DNA of 5,050 bases, from assembly GCA_031255075.1 (NCBI GenBank), contig JAIRTF010000322.1, positions 1 through 5,050 of the forward strand, written 5' to 3'. A program made the position numbers and the translations under genes. The notes under the pieces were generated by a model. The model ran no database searches, was not told where the DNA came from, and saw nothing but the letters and a program-made list of their open reading frames with translations. Of this stretch, positions 1 to 5,050 are shown in pieces; position 1 is the first letter of the stretch, and each line of letters opens with the position of its first letter. This stretch comes from Bifidobacteriaceae bacterium. GTDB taxonomy: Bacteria > Actinomycetota > Actinomycetes > Actinomycetales > WQXJ01.

Positions 1-381
1 GAGGCATTGCAGAACCTGGACCAGGACTTGCAGGCCGGCTTGGAACCGTTCCGGGGCGCCACCATGGTTACTACCCATGCCGCCTTCCGTTACTTCGCGG
101 AGCGCTACGGGTTGCAACAAATCTCGGTTTCCGGCATTGATCCAGAAGCCGAACCAAGCCCGGCACGCATCACCCAAGTTCGCGACCAAATCAAAGACCT
201 GCCCGTCAAGACCATCTACTTTGAAGACCAGGCCTCCCCCAAGACCGCTGAGACCCTGGCCCGAGACCTGGGCATGACGACCAGCATGCTCAACCCGGTT
301 GAAACCGACGCCGGCGGCGACTACCTCAGCGCCATGCAAGCCAACCTGACTGCCCTAACCGAGGGACTGGTGAAACCTTGA
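1..381 (+). CDS. znuA: Zinc ABC transporter substrate-binding protein, C-terminal part (5' end outside window)
   Basis: This is the C-terminal 126 codons of a cluster A-I metal-binding protein (ZnuA/AdcA/TroA family), open from the first base and ending in TGA at 379-381. Such proteins sit outside the membrane, bind Zn2+ and hand it to the ZnuB permease. Visible family marks, numbered from the first visible residue: THAAFRYFAERYGL at about 24-37, whose His26 matches the third metal-ligand His of ZnuA; an FEDQASPKTAETLARDLG segment at about 73-90, the usual helix before the last strand; and LNPVE at about 96-100. In that last motif the Glu, rather than the Asp of E. coli ZnuA, is the likely fourth ligand, as in AdcA-like proteins. 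The signal peptide, the first two His ligands and any His-rich loop lie upstream and cannot be seen. The partner genes follow directly. Zinc is inferred from the downstream zur; manganese is a less likely alternative. Confidence 0.9.
   Translation, partial: EALQNLDQDLQAGLEPFRGATMVTTHAAFRYFAERYGLQQISVSGIDPEAEPSPARITQVRDQIKDLPVKTIYFEDQASPKTAETLARDLGMTTSMLNPVETDAGGDYLSAMQANLTALTEGLVKP
361..366 (+). promoter_or_regulatory. Ribosome binding site for znuC (supports a TTG start)
   Basis: GAGGGA lies inside the 3' end of znuA, 11 nt before the TTG at 378. No ATG or GTG is better placed, so this site supports the unusual TTG start of the ATPase gene. The spacing is slightly long, so the assignment is good but not certain. 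Confidence 0.55.
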
Positions 382-1166
382 ACCAGCCTGCCGTTTCCGT
401 GGTAGACCTGGGCGTGACACTAGGTGGCCATCGGATTCTGGAAGACATCAGCTTCTCCATCTCCCCTGGCCAAACCGTGGGCCTGTTCGGTGCCAACGGC
501 TCTGGCAAGTCAACCCTGGTCAGAGCCCTGCTCGGACTGATACCCGTAGCCGCCGGGCGGGCCGAATTGTTCGGTGCTGCGCCAGGGCGCAAACTCCCCT
601 GGGCCAAGGTGGCCTATGTGCCCCAGGCATCCCCGGCCGGGGCTGGCGTGCCAACCTCAGCCTTGGATGTGGTGCAGGCCGGCCTGCTGACCGGTTGGCG
701 GCCATGGCCCTCCCGCGGATCCAAAGCACGGGCTCTGCAAGCCCTGGCAGCTGTTGGCCTAGAGGACCGCGCCCGCGACACCTTGAAGAACTTCTCCGGC
801 GGTCAACGCCGTCGCGTGCTGTTGGCCCGGGCATTGGTCAGGCAACCGAGCCTGTTGATCATGGATGAACCGCTGGCCGGAGTGGACGCCGCCTCGGCCG
901 AAGCCCTGGTGGACGCGCTGGCCGCCACCCCGGACTTGACCTGCTTGGTGGTGCTGCACGAACCGGGACCGTTTGAGCGGTACCTGACGCGCGGCATCGT
1001 CCTAGAAGACGGACAGATCGTGGCCGATGGCCCCCTGGCCGAGGTCCGCCCACAGGTGACCGATCACCACCACCATCACGATCCGGCCGGCCCACACCGT
1101 TCCCACACACCGGAACTGGCCGCACCGCATGAGATTGGTGACCACCGATTGGAGGAGCGGCCATGA
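378..1166 (+). CDS. znuC: Zinc ABC transporter ATP-binding protein with His-rich C-terminal tail
   Basis: A 262-residue ABC ATPase, the cytoplasmic energy-coupling subunit of the zinc importer. It shows a complete set of motifs: Walker A GANGSGKST (38-46), Q-loop Gln83 (YVPQ), ABC signature FSGGQ (139-143), Walker B LLIMDEP (159-165), D-loop GVD (168-170) and switch His194 (VLHE). Nothing catalytic is missing. After the ATPase core, from about residue 228, comes a polar tail with five consecutive histidines (230-234) and further His at 240, 243, 251 and 256, about nine in 35 residues; it may bind zinc, but that is inference. The start is TTG at 378, overlapping the znuA stop as TTGA and preceded by GAGGGA. 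The 3' end overlaps znuB as ATGA. Metal specificity is inferred from znuA, znuB and zur around it. Confidence 0.95.
   Translation: MNQPAVSVVDLGVTLGGHRILEDISFSISPGQTVGLFGANGSGKSTLVRALLGLIPVAAGRAELFGAAPGRKLPWAKVAYVPQASPAGAGVPTSALDVVQAGLLTGWRPWPSRGSKARALQALAAVGLEDRARDTLKNFSGGQRRRVLLARALVRQPSLLIMDEPLAGVDAASAEALVDALAATPDLTCLVVLHEPGPFERYLTRGIVLEDGQIVADGPLAEVRPQVTDHHHHHDPAGPHRSHTPELAAPHEIGDHRLEERP
1151..1157 (+). promoter_or_regulatory. Ribosome binding site for znuB
   Basis: GGAGGAG sits 5 nt before the ATG at 1163. It is a near-perfect Shine-Dalgarno sequence within the last codons of znuC (encoding the EER near its C-terminus), and it fixes the znuB start despite the overlap of the two genes. 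Confidence 0.75.
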
Positions 1167-2032
1167 GCCAATACTGGGACTACTGGGCCCGGGCGCTGAG
1201 CGACCCGCTCATCCAAAGAGCCCTGCTGGTGGCGCTGTTGGTAGGCGCCGCCGCGCCACTGGTTGGCACCTACCTGGTACAGCGGCGGTTGGCGCTGCTG
1301 GGAGACGGCATTGGCCACGTGGCTCTGACCGGTGTGGCACTGGGTTGGCTGATTGGCGCCGGCATGGGTCTGGCGCCCGGCACCCTGGCCATTCCCGGCG
1401 CGGTGGTCGCCTCGGTTCTGGGAGCGGTGATCATTGAACTTGTCCGAGCCTCGGGGCGGACCTCCGGGGACTTGGCCTTGGCGTTGATGTTCTACGGCGG
1501 CATAGCCGGCGGTGCCGCGTTGATCAAAGTGGCCGGCGGCACCTCCGCCACGCTGGTGGCTTACCTGTTCGGCTCGCTGTCCACCTTGGCGCCGTCCGAT
1601 GTCGCCATCAGCGCCACCCTGGGATTGCTGATCTTGGCGGTTGGTCTGACCACCCGCTGGGCCCTGTTCGCCGCCGCCTCCGATGAAGACTTCGCCAAGG
1701 CCAGCGGCGTCCCGGTCCGGTTCTGGAACGTGCTGAGCGCCGCGCTGGCCGCGCTGACGGTCACCGTGTCGATGCGCGTGGTTGGGCTGCTGCTGGTCAG
1801 CGCCCTGATGATTGTGCCGGTGGCCGTGGCCCAGCTCGGTTCGCGCTCGTTTTGGCGGACGATGGCGCTGGCCTCGGTTCTGGGGGCGGCTGCCGGTGGG
1901 GCGGGGTTGATGATCGCCTACTGGTATGACTTGCCGCCAGGAGCTAGCATCGTTTTGCTGGCCATCGCACTGTACGCGTTGGCTGCGGCCGCCAGACCCC
2001 TAGTTGACCGAATGAGGAGTGCCCGGCAGTGA
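1163..2032 (+). CDS. znuB: Zinc ABC transporter permease
   Basis: A 289-residue integral membrane protein of the ABC-3 (ZnuB/TroC/MntB) family, forming the channel for Zn2+ through the cytoplasmic membrane. About eight hydrophobic stretches are visible, roughly at 19-38, 51-70, 78-96, 104-124, 147-166, 188-222 (probably two), 232-253 and 261-279. Family marks are the ALLGDGIGHVALTGVALG segment (44-61), equivalent to the usual GDALSHA-type loop; SGDLALALMFYGGIAGGA (101-118); a DEDFAKASGVPV coupling loop (174-185) that would contact ZnuC; and VGLLLVSALMIVPVAVAQL (207-225). Length is normal. The ATG overlaps the znuC stop as ATGA, with a strong ribosome site before it; the stop overlaps the zur start as GTGA. 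These overlaps suggest coupled translation and fixed stoichiometry with ZnuC. Confidence 0.95.
   Translation: MSQYWDYWARALSDPLIQRALLVALLVGAAAPLVGTYLVQRRLALLGDGIGHVALTGVALGWLIGAGMGLAPGTLAIPGAVVASVLGAVIIELVRASGRTSGDLALALMFYGGIAGGAALIKVAGGTSATLVAYLFGSLSTLAPSDVAISATLGLLILAVGLTTRWALFAAASDEDFAKASGVPVRFWNVLSAALAALTVTVSMRVVGLLLVSALMIVPVAVAQLGSRSFWRTMALASVLGAAAGGAGLMIAYWYDLPPGASIVLLAIALYALAAAARPLVDRMRSARQ
2014..2019 (+). promoter_or_regulatory. Ribosome binding site for zur (decides a GTG start)
   Basis: GAGGAG, inside the last codons of znuB, lies 9 nt before the GTG at 2029. It selects that GTG, which gives a Fur-family N-terminus of normal length. Confidence 0.7.
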
Positions 2033-2412
2033 CCCAACGCATCACCAAAGCCCGCCTGGCGGTTCTTCAAGCGCTGCGCGAAGCCGGCGCCTTCCGCTCC
2101 GCGCAGGCGCTCTACCACGAGTTGGCCCTGGCCGGCCGCCCGGTCAGCCTGGCCACCGTCTACCGCAACCTCCAAGCCTTGGCCGCTGAAGGGCAAATCG
2201 ATCAAGTCCGGGTAGAGGGCGCCGAGGCGCTTTACCGGGTCTGCGAACAAGAAGGCCACCACCATCACGTGGTTTGCCGGTCTTGTGGGCGTTCTTCAGC
2301 GGTCACCGGACCGGACTTTGAGAACTGGGCCCACCAGGTGGCCAAAGCAGCCGGCTACTGCGACATCCGCCACGCTTTGGAGATCACCGGGCTGTGCGCG
2401 GCCTGCGCTTAG
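2029..2412 (+). CDS. zur: Fur-family zinc uptake repressor
   Basis: A 127-residue Fur-superfamily repressor, best called Zur. The N-terminal winged-helix domain holds SAQALYHELALAGRPVSLATVYRNLQ (24-49), the recognition helix region typical of Fur proteins. The dimerisation domain carries the metal residues: Asp59, Cys72, four histidines at 77-80, Cys83 and Cys86 (CRSC), Glu98, His115, and Cys123 and Cys126 (CAAC). By comparison with M. tuberculosis FurB/Zur, recalled from memory, the four cysteines of the two CxxC pairs form a structural zinc site and the His/Glu/Asp residues form the sensing sites. When zinc is plentiful it would bind operators of zinc-uptake genes and shut them off. Being the last gene of the znu operon, it would also be under its own control, but the operator is outside the window. 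GTG start; overlaps znuB by 4 bp. Confidence 0.93.
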   Translation: MTQRITKARLAVLQALREAGAFRSAQALYHELALAGRPVSLATVYRNLQALAAEGQIDQVRVEGAEALYRVCEQEGHHHHVVCRSCGRSSAVTGPDFENWAHQVAKAAGYCDIRHALEITGLCAACA

Positions 2413-2417
2413 ATCGG

Positions 2418-2753
2418 TCAGAATCCTCTGGAGACACAGAAGTGATTGTCTTCTGGGTCCATCAACACCACCCAGCTGAATCCGGGCGTTTCGTGACGGC
2501 GCAGCACCCGCGCCCCCAACTGTTGTAGCCGGGCGATGTCCTTTTCCACGTCGTGGCTGGCCATGTCCAGGTGAACACGATTCTTCCCGGGGGTTGGATC
2601 GGCCACGTATTGGAATCCCAGGGTCAAGCCACCGCCTTTGACCATCACGAAATCGGCGCCGCTTTCGTGGACCTCGCCGTCTATGGCCTTGGCCCACCAG
2701 CCTGCCAGCTCTGTTGGAGCCAGGGAGTCGAACGTCACCATTGATACCCGCAT
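2418..2753 (-). CDS. VOC-family (glyoxalase-like) protein
   Basis: A 111-residue single-unit protein of the vicinal oxygen chelate fold, with the beta-alpha-beta-beta-beta pattern of glyoxalase-like domains. Visible marks are an N-terminal strand VTFDS followed by the ELAGWWAKAIDGEV helix (15-28), NRVHLDM (58-64) with His61 as a candidate metal ligand, the helix DVEKDIARLQQLGARV (68-83), and the terminal DPEDNHFCV (99-107), a variant of the common DPEGNxFC motif. Family members include glyoxalases, dioxygenases and resistance proteins; the substrate here cannot be told, and many actinobacterial homologues are uncharacterised. The ATG at 2753 has only a weak AGGG upstream; Met5 (2741) is a possible alternative start. 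It lies convergent to zur, with 5 bp between the stops, and in the same direction as uppS but 105 bp beyond it, so it may be read through from uppS. Confidence 0.85.
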   Translation of the reverse strand: MRVSMVTFDSLAPTELAGWWAKAIDGEVHESGADFVMVKGGGLTLGFQYVADPTPGKNRVHLDMASHDVEKDIARLQQLGARVLRRHETPGFSWVVLMDPEDNHFCVSRGF

Positions 2754-2858
2754 AGCTAAAGACCCTACGTCGCCAATTCGGTGCGGTCATGGGCCCTATT
2801 GGGCATTTCAATCACCTGGACGGCGCAGTCCTACTGGCCAGTTGGTTGAAGGCCGGCC
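2754..2858. other. Intergenic gap between uppS and the VOC gene
   Basis: This 105-bp stretch has no convincing reading frame. It contains a short hairpin GCCC-TATT-GGGC (2793-2804) with no T tract on either side. No clear promoter boxes for the VOC gene were found on the minus strand, which leaves read-through from uppS as the simplest guess. Confidence 0.4.
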
Positions 2859-2870
2859 TCAGGCCCGGCC
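2851..2870 (-). terminator. Weak inverted repeat at the end of uppS
   Basis: GGCCGG (2851-2856) and CCGGCC (2865-2870) form a 6-bp perfect stem with an 8-nt loop, overlapping the uppS stop codon. On the minus strand it is followed only by TTC, not by a run of T. It could slow transcription or be part of a factor-dependent stop, but GC-rich coding sequence often gives such stems by chance. Confidence 0.2.
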
Positions 2871-3629
2871 ATACCGCCGCTCGCGAGTCCCATATTGGTC
2901 AATGGCGGACCACAGGTCTTGTCTGGTCACATCCGGCCACAGCTTGTCGGTGAAGACCAGTTCCGCGTAGGCGGCTTCCCAGATCAAGAAGTTTGACAGC
3001 CTGGCTTCGCCAGAGGTCCGCCAAAACAGGTCCACGTCTGGAGTGCTCATAGCTTGGCTGAGGGAGGCTTCGCTGAGCGCCGCCGCCCCGCCTTGTTCCA
3101 TCACCGATTTGGCGGCCGAAATGATCTCGGCCCGGCCGCCATAGTTGACGCACAGCACCAGTTGGAGGCCTGTGTTGTTGACGGTCAGCTGCTCCGCTTC
3201 ACGCAGTTCCCGGATCACCGAAGGCCACAGCCGTTCAGCTTGGCCGGCCCAACGGACCCGAACATTCCATGAGTGGAACAGGTCCCGCCGGGCGCGCAGC
3301 ACGCGCCGTGAATAGCCCATCAGAAAGCGAACCTCTGATGGTGAACGCCGCCAGTTCTCAGTTGAGAAAGCGTAGACGCTGAGCCATTCGACGCCCGCTT
3401 CGATGGCGCCGGCCACCACCTCCACCAGGGCTTCCTCCCCGGCCCGGTGACCTTCGGTGCGGGGCAGTCCGCGTTCTTTGGCCCACCGCCCGTTGCCATC
3501 CATCACCACCGCAACATGGCGGGGAACCACGCCCGGCGGCACTGCTCCGGGTGCCGGCGCCTGCGGGTGGTCCATGTTTTGACCATACCAAGACCCGGCG
3601 CCGACCTGCCGAAAGCTGACCGGCGGCAC
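2859..3629 (-). CDS. uppS: Isoprenyl transferase / (di-trans,poly-cis) undecaprenyl or decaprenyl diphosphate synthase
   Basis: A 256-residue cis-prenyl transferase that adds isopentenyl diphosphate units in cis to an allylic primer, making the C50-C55 carrier lipid for peptidoglycan and other envelope polymers; it acts at the cytoplasmic membrane face. Clear family motifs: VVMDGNGRWAKERGLPRTEGH (41-61) with catalytic Asp44, Arg57 and His61; YAFSTENWRRSPSEV (86-100); CVNYGGRAEI (160-169); DVDLFWRTSGEARLSNFLIWEAAYAE (198-223) with the diphosphate-binding RTSGE, Arg210 and Ser212; and DKLWPD near the end. It resembles M. tuberculosis Rv2361c much more than the short-chain Z-FPP synthase Rv1086. 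Trp203, where Ile or Leu is more usual, is a small oddity. The start is uncertain: GTG at 3629 is the longest option, ATG at 3575 gives 238 residues, and neither has a good ribosome site. The conserved core begins at about residue 36, so both are possible. Confidence 0.94.
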   Translation of the reverse strand: MPPVSFRQVGAGSWYGQNMDHPQAPAPGAVPPGVVPRHVAVVMDGNGRWAKERGLPRTEGHRAGEEALVEVVAGAIEAGVEWLSVYAFSTENWRRSPSEVRFLMGYSRRVLRARRDLFHSWNVRVRWAGQAERLWPSVIRELREAEQLTVNNTGLQLVLCVNYGGRAEIISAAKSVMEQGGAAALSEASLSQAMSTPDVDLFWRTSGEARLSNFLIWEAAYAELVFTDKLWPDVTRQDLWSAIDQYGTRERRYGRA

Positions 3630-3773
3630 TGGCCAAGACGGCCTGTCACCAAACCGGACCCTATTGAAGCGGCACTGCCTGGCAACAAAACTGCAGGCTT
3701 CGGCTGGTAGAAATCATTGACAATTCCGGCTTTGGGGTTATGCGGAATGGCCGCGGGCAATAGAGTCAACCTA
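3630..3773. other. Divergent intergenic region between uppS and the lipoprotein gene
   Basis: This 144-bp region should hold the start signals of both flanking genes. On the plus strand it contains the promoter candidate at 3717-3744. For uppS, TTGACT (3769 to 3764, minus strand) is a possible -35 box, but the nearest -10-like sequence (CATAAC) is about 21 bp away, too far to be convincing. A stem GCCTG/CAGGC (about 3677-3697) would lie in the uppS leader. Confidence 0.5.
3717..3744 (+). promoter_or_regulatory. Candidate sigma-A-type promoter for the lipoprotein gene
   Basis: A perfect TTGACA -35 box (3717-3722) is followed after 16 bp by TATGCG (3739-3744), which matches the -10 consensus only in its first three bases. 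Transcription would begin near 3751, giving a leader of about 23 nt to the ATG at 3774 and ruling out the in-frame ATG at 3747. The strong -35 makes it credible; the poor -10 keeps confidence moderate. Confidence 0.4.
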
Positions 3774-5050
3774 ATGGTTCGCTCCCCCCTGTCGAATTCC
3801 CGGGCGCCCAAATCAGCCCTCGGGCATTTGCGGGCGCCCCAAGGCCGAACGGGGCGACTGATCTGTTTGGCCGCTGCGGCCACCCTGGCCGCCGCTGCTT
3901 GCACCCCTGGCGGCGCCTCGCCCATGGGCGGCGGCTCCCGGTCCGGTGACGACCCTTTGGTCACCAAAGCTCTGCCTCCAGACGTGCCGGGGTTGACTTC
4001 TTTGGCCGATGGCGCCGCCATCCCCCCAGAATTGATTCCCGGCTACCTGCCGCCCACCGATATGGGTGGTGGCCGCTTCAGCCGGCCCCTAAAGGACACC
4101 AATGGCACTATCGAATGGTGGGTGACGGGCCAAAACGACCCTTCGGTGGAGATCAATTGGGGCGACCCGGCGGCCTATAGTGACGTGCCCGGTGTTTTCA
4201 CCTTCCGCGGCGCCAACTACCGTTCTTCGCCGGCCTATGGCACACCCACTGTCACCCAAAAGCAGTTGCAGATCGAATGGACCCACCCGATTGGCCGGGT
4301 CGAAGCCTATGACTCCATCTGGCCGGGCGCCGGTTGGACCGGGCAACCGCTACTGGTCAACTGGCCGGCGGCCACCAAACAAGCCATGGGTTTCCCGGAT
4401 AGCCTGGTCGCCCAAGATGATTTTGTTGAGGTCATCTACCCGGTCTTCGATGGCCATGTCTACCGCCTGGACATGGCCACCGGCCAACCCACCAAACCAG
4501 CCATGCAGGGCACCTGTCCGTTCAAGGGCACCGGTTCGGTTGATCCGCGCGGCTACCCGCTGTTGTACGCCGGTCAAGGGTTGCCAGACATCAATGGCGA
4601 AGATTGCCCCTGGCGCTACCGGGTGTTCGATCTGATCCAGAACCGCCAGGTGACCACCTGGAACGGGTCAGACCCAGACGCGCCCAGGTCCGGTTGGGGG
4701 GCTTTTGATTCTTCCGCCTTGGTGGACAAGACCAGCGGCTATCTGCTGGAAACCGGTGAGAACGGCCTGATCTACAAGGTGGCTCTGGCGGCCCAGTTTG
4801 ATGCCGCGGCCGGTTCGGTCTCAGTTACTCCAAGCTTCGCCAAACTGGCCTACAAAACCTCTCTGTCCACCCGGATGGGCATCGAGAGCTCCCCCGCCGC
4901 CTACCGCAACCTGTTGTTCACCCAAGACAATGACGGCATTTTGGCCGCCTGGGATGCCATCACCTTGACCAACATTTGGGCCCGAGCCGTCGGGGATGAC
5001 GCCGACGCGACCATCTTGGTGGAACCGAAAATCGGCGAAGTGGGCGCCTA
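3774..5050 (+). CDS. Exported lipoprotein with PQQ-like beta-propeller repeats (3' end outside window)
   Basis: The reading frame is open from 3774 to the window end (425 whole codons, no stop). The N-terminus has basic residues (KSALGHLRAPQGRTGR, 13-28), then a hydrophobic stretch LICLAAAATLAAAAC (29-43) ending at Cys43, a probable lipid-attachment site though the lipobox (AAAC) is weak. A flexible Gly/Ser/Pro-rich linker (44-100) leads into a beta-rich domain. Repeats fit PQQ-type propeller blades: GVFTFRGANYRSS (140-152), VIYPVFDGHVYRLDMATGQP (221-240, with the DGxxYxLDxxTG pattern), LLETGENGLIYKV (324-336) and LLFTQDNDGILAAWDAITL (380-398). Cys248 and Cys278 could form a disulfide. Function is unknown; it is inferred to sit on the outer face of the membrane. 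Start choice: ATG 3774 fits the promoter candidate; ATG 3747 and TTG 3828 are in frame, and TTG 3828 would give a more usual 24-residue signal peptide. None has a good ribosome site. Confidence 0.8.
   Translation, partial: MVRSPLSNSRAPKSALGHLRAPQGRTGRLICLAAAATLAAAACTPGGASPMGGGSRSGDDPLVTKALPPDVPGLTSLADGAAIPPELIPGYLPPTDMGGGRFSRPLKDTNGTIEWWVTGQNDPSVEINWGDPAAYSDVPGVFTFRGANYRSSPAYGTPTVTQKQLQIEWTHPIGRVEAYDSIWPGAGWTGQPLLVNWPAATKQAMGFPDSLVAQDDFVEVIYPVFDGHVYRLDMATGQPTKPAMQGTCPFKGTGSVDPRGYPLLYAGQGLPDINGEDCPWRYRVFDLIQNRQVTTWNGSDPDAPRSGWGAFDSSALVDKTSGYLLETGENGLIYKVALAAQFDAAAGSVSVTPSFAKLAYKTSLSTRMGIESSPAAYRNLLFTQDNDGILAAWDAITLTNIWARAVGDDADATILVEPKIGEVGA
3802..3839. repeat. Imperfect inverted repeat with outer GGGCGCCC arms
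   Basis: Two copies of the 8-bp palindrome GGGCGCCC (3802-3809 and 3832-3839) lie 30 bp apart, about three helix turns. Between them AAAT (3810-3813) pairs with ATTT (3826-3829) and GCCC (3816-3819) with GGGC (3822-3825), leaving two 2-nt bulges (CA, GC). RNA from either strand could fold into a stem of about 15-16 bp. In the chosen frame it encodes the basic region ahead of the signal sequence, including a repeated Arg-Ala-Pro. Confidence 0.6.

Noticed and set aside
1068..1083. CAC/CAT run in znuC as a simple-sequence phase-variable tract
   Set aside because: The five His codons use both CAC and CAT, so it is not a pure repeat, and the tract is too short for slippage switching.
2393..2412. 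GCGC-GGCCT-GCGC stem at the end of zur as a terminator
   Set aside because: The stem is only 4 bp, lies in coding sequence and has no T tract on either strand.
2296..2811. A 171-codon minus-strand frame across zur and the VOC gene
   Set aside because: It is in a different frame from the well-supported VOC protein, rich in Arg/Gly/Pro as expected of shifted GC-rich DNA, and overlaps the conserved CxxC end of zur.
3711..3727. A possible Zur operator, GAAATCATTGACAATTC, upstream of the lipoprotein gene
   Set aside because: It is AT-rich with GAA/TTC ends, but only 4 of 8 positions pair about its centre, and it overlaps a plain -35 box. Actinobacterial Zur boxes are much better palindromes.
3747..3773. 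ATG at 3747 as start of the lipoprotein
   Set aside because: It is in frame but lies before the start point predicted from the promoter candidate, has no ribosome site and would lengthen an already long leader to 51 residues before the Cys.
3503..4021. A 172-codon minus-strand frame over the lipoprotein start and uppS start
   Set aside because: It overlaps the signal peptide coding region and the divergent promoter region, has no recognisable domain and reads as a low-complexity antisense shadow.

Overview
The window reads as chromosomal DNA from a high-GC Gram-positive bacterium (Actinomycetota). Three things point there. The codon use is GC-rich with frequent TTG leucine codons. The isoprenyl transferase is of the mycobacterial Rv2361c type. 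The gene order znuA-znuC-znuB-zur followed by a convergent uppS is the arrangement I recall from Streptomyces and, in part (zur/uppS), from Mycobacterium tuberculosis. Genus cannot be decided from sequence alone.

Positions 1-2412 (+ strand) hold a compact zinc-import operon. It comprises the 3' end of a zinc-binding lipoprotein/solute-binding protein (ZnuA/AdcA type), its ABC ATPase (ZnuC, with a histidine-rich C-terminal tail), its permease (ZnuB) and a Fur-family zinc repressor (Zur). Every junction is a 4-bp stop/start overlap (TTGA, ATGA, GTGA), so the four genes are almost certainly one transcript with coupled translation. The operon promoter, and any Zur operator on it, lies upstream of the window. 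ZnuA captures Zn2+ outside the membrane, ZnuB carries it across, ZnuC powers transport, and Zur, made last on the same mRNA, would close the feedback loop when zinc is sufficient.

Positions 2418-3629 (- strand) run convergently. They hold a small VOC/glyoxalase-fold protein whose stop lies 5 bp from the zur stop, then a 105-bp gap, then uppS, the cis-prenyl transferase that makes the lipid carrier for cell-wall synthesis. The usual actinobacterial neighbour recO is not next to uppS here.

Positions 3630-3773 are a divergent intergenic region with a candidate sigma-A-like promoter for the + strand. From about 3774 to the window end lies the first 425 codons of an exported lipoprotein with PQQ-type beta-propeller character. 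It is truncated by the window. Its first codons contain a strong imperfect inverted repeat that complicates the choice of start.

Nothing here looks like a mobile element, CRISPR array, RNA gene or an obviously new system. The points most worth a second look are the ZnuC histidine tail, the hairpin at the start of the lipoprotein gene, and the uncharacterised lipoprotein itself.
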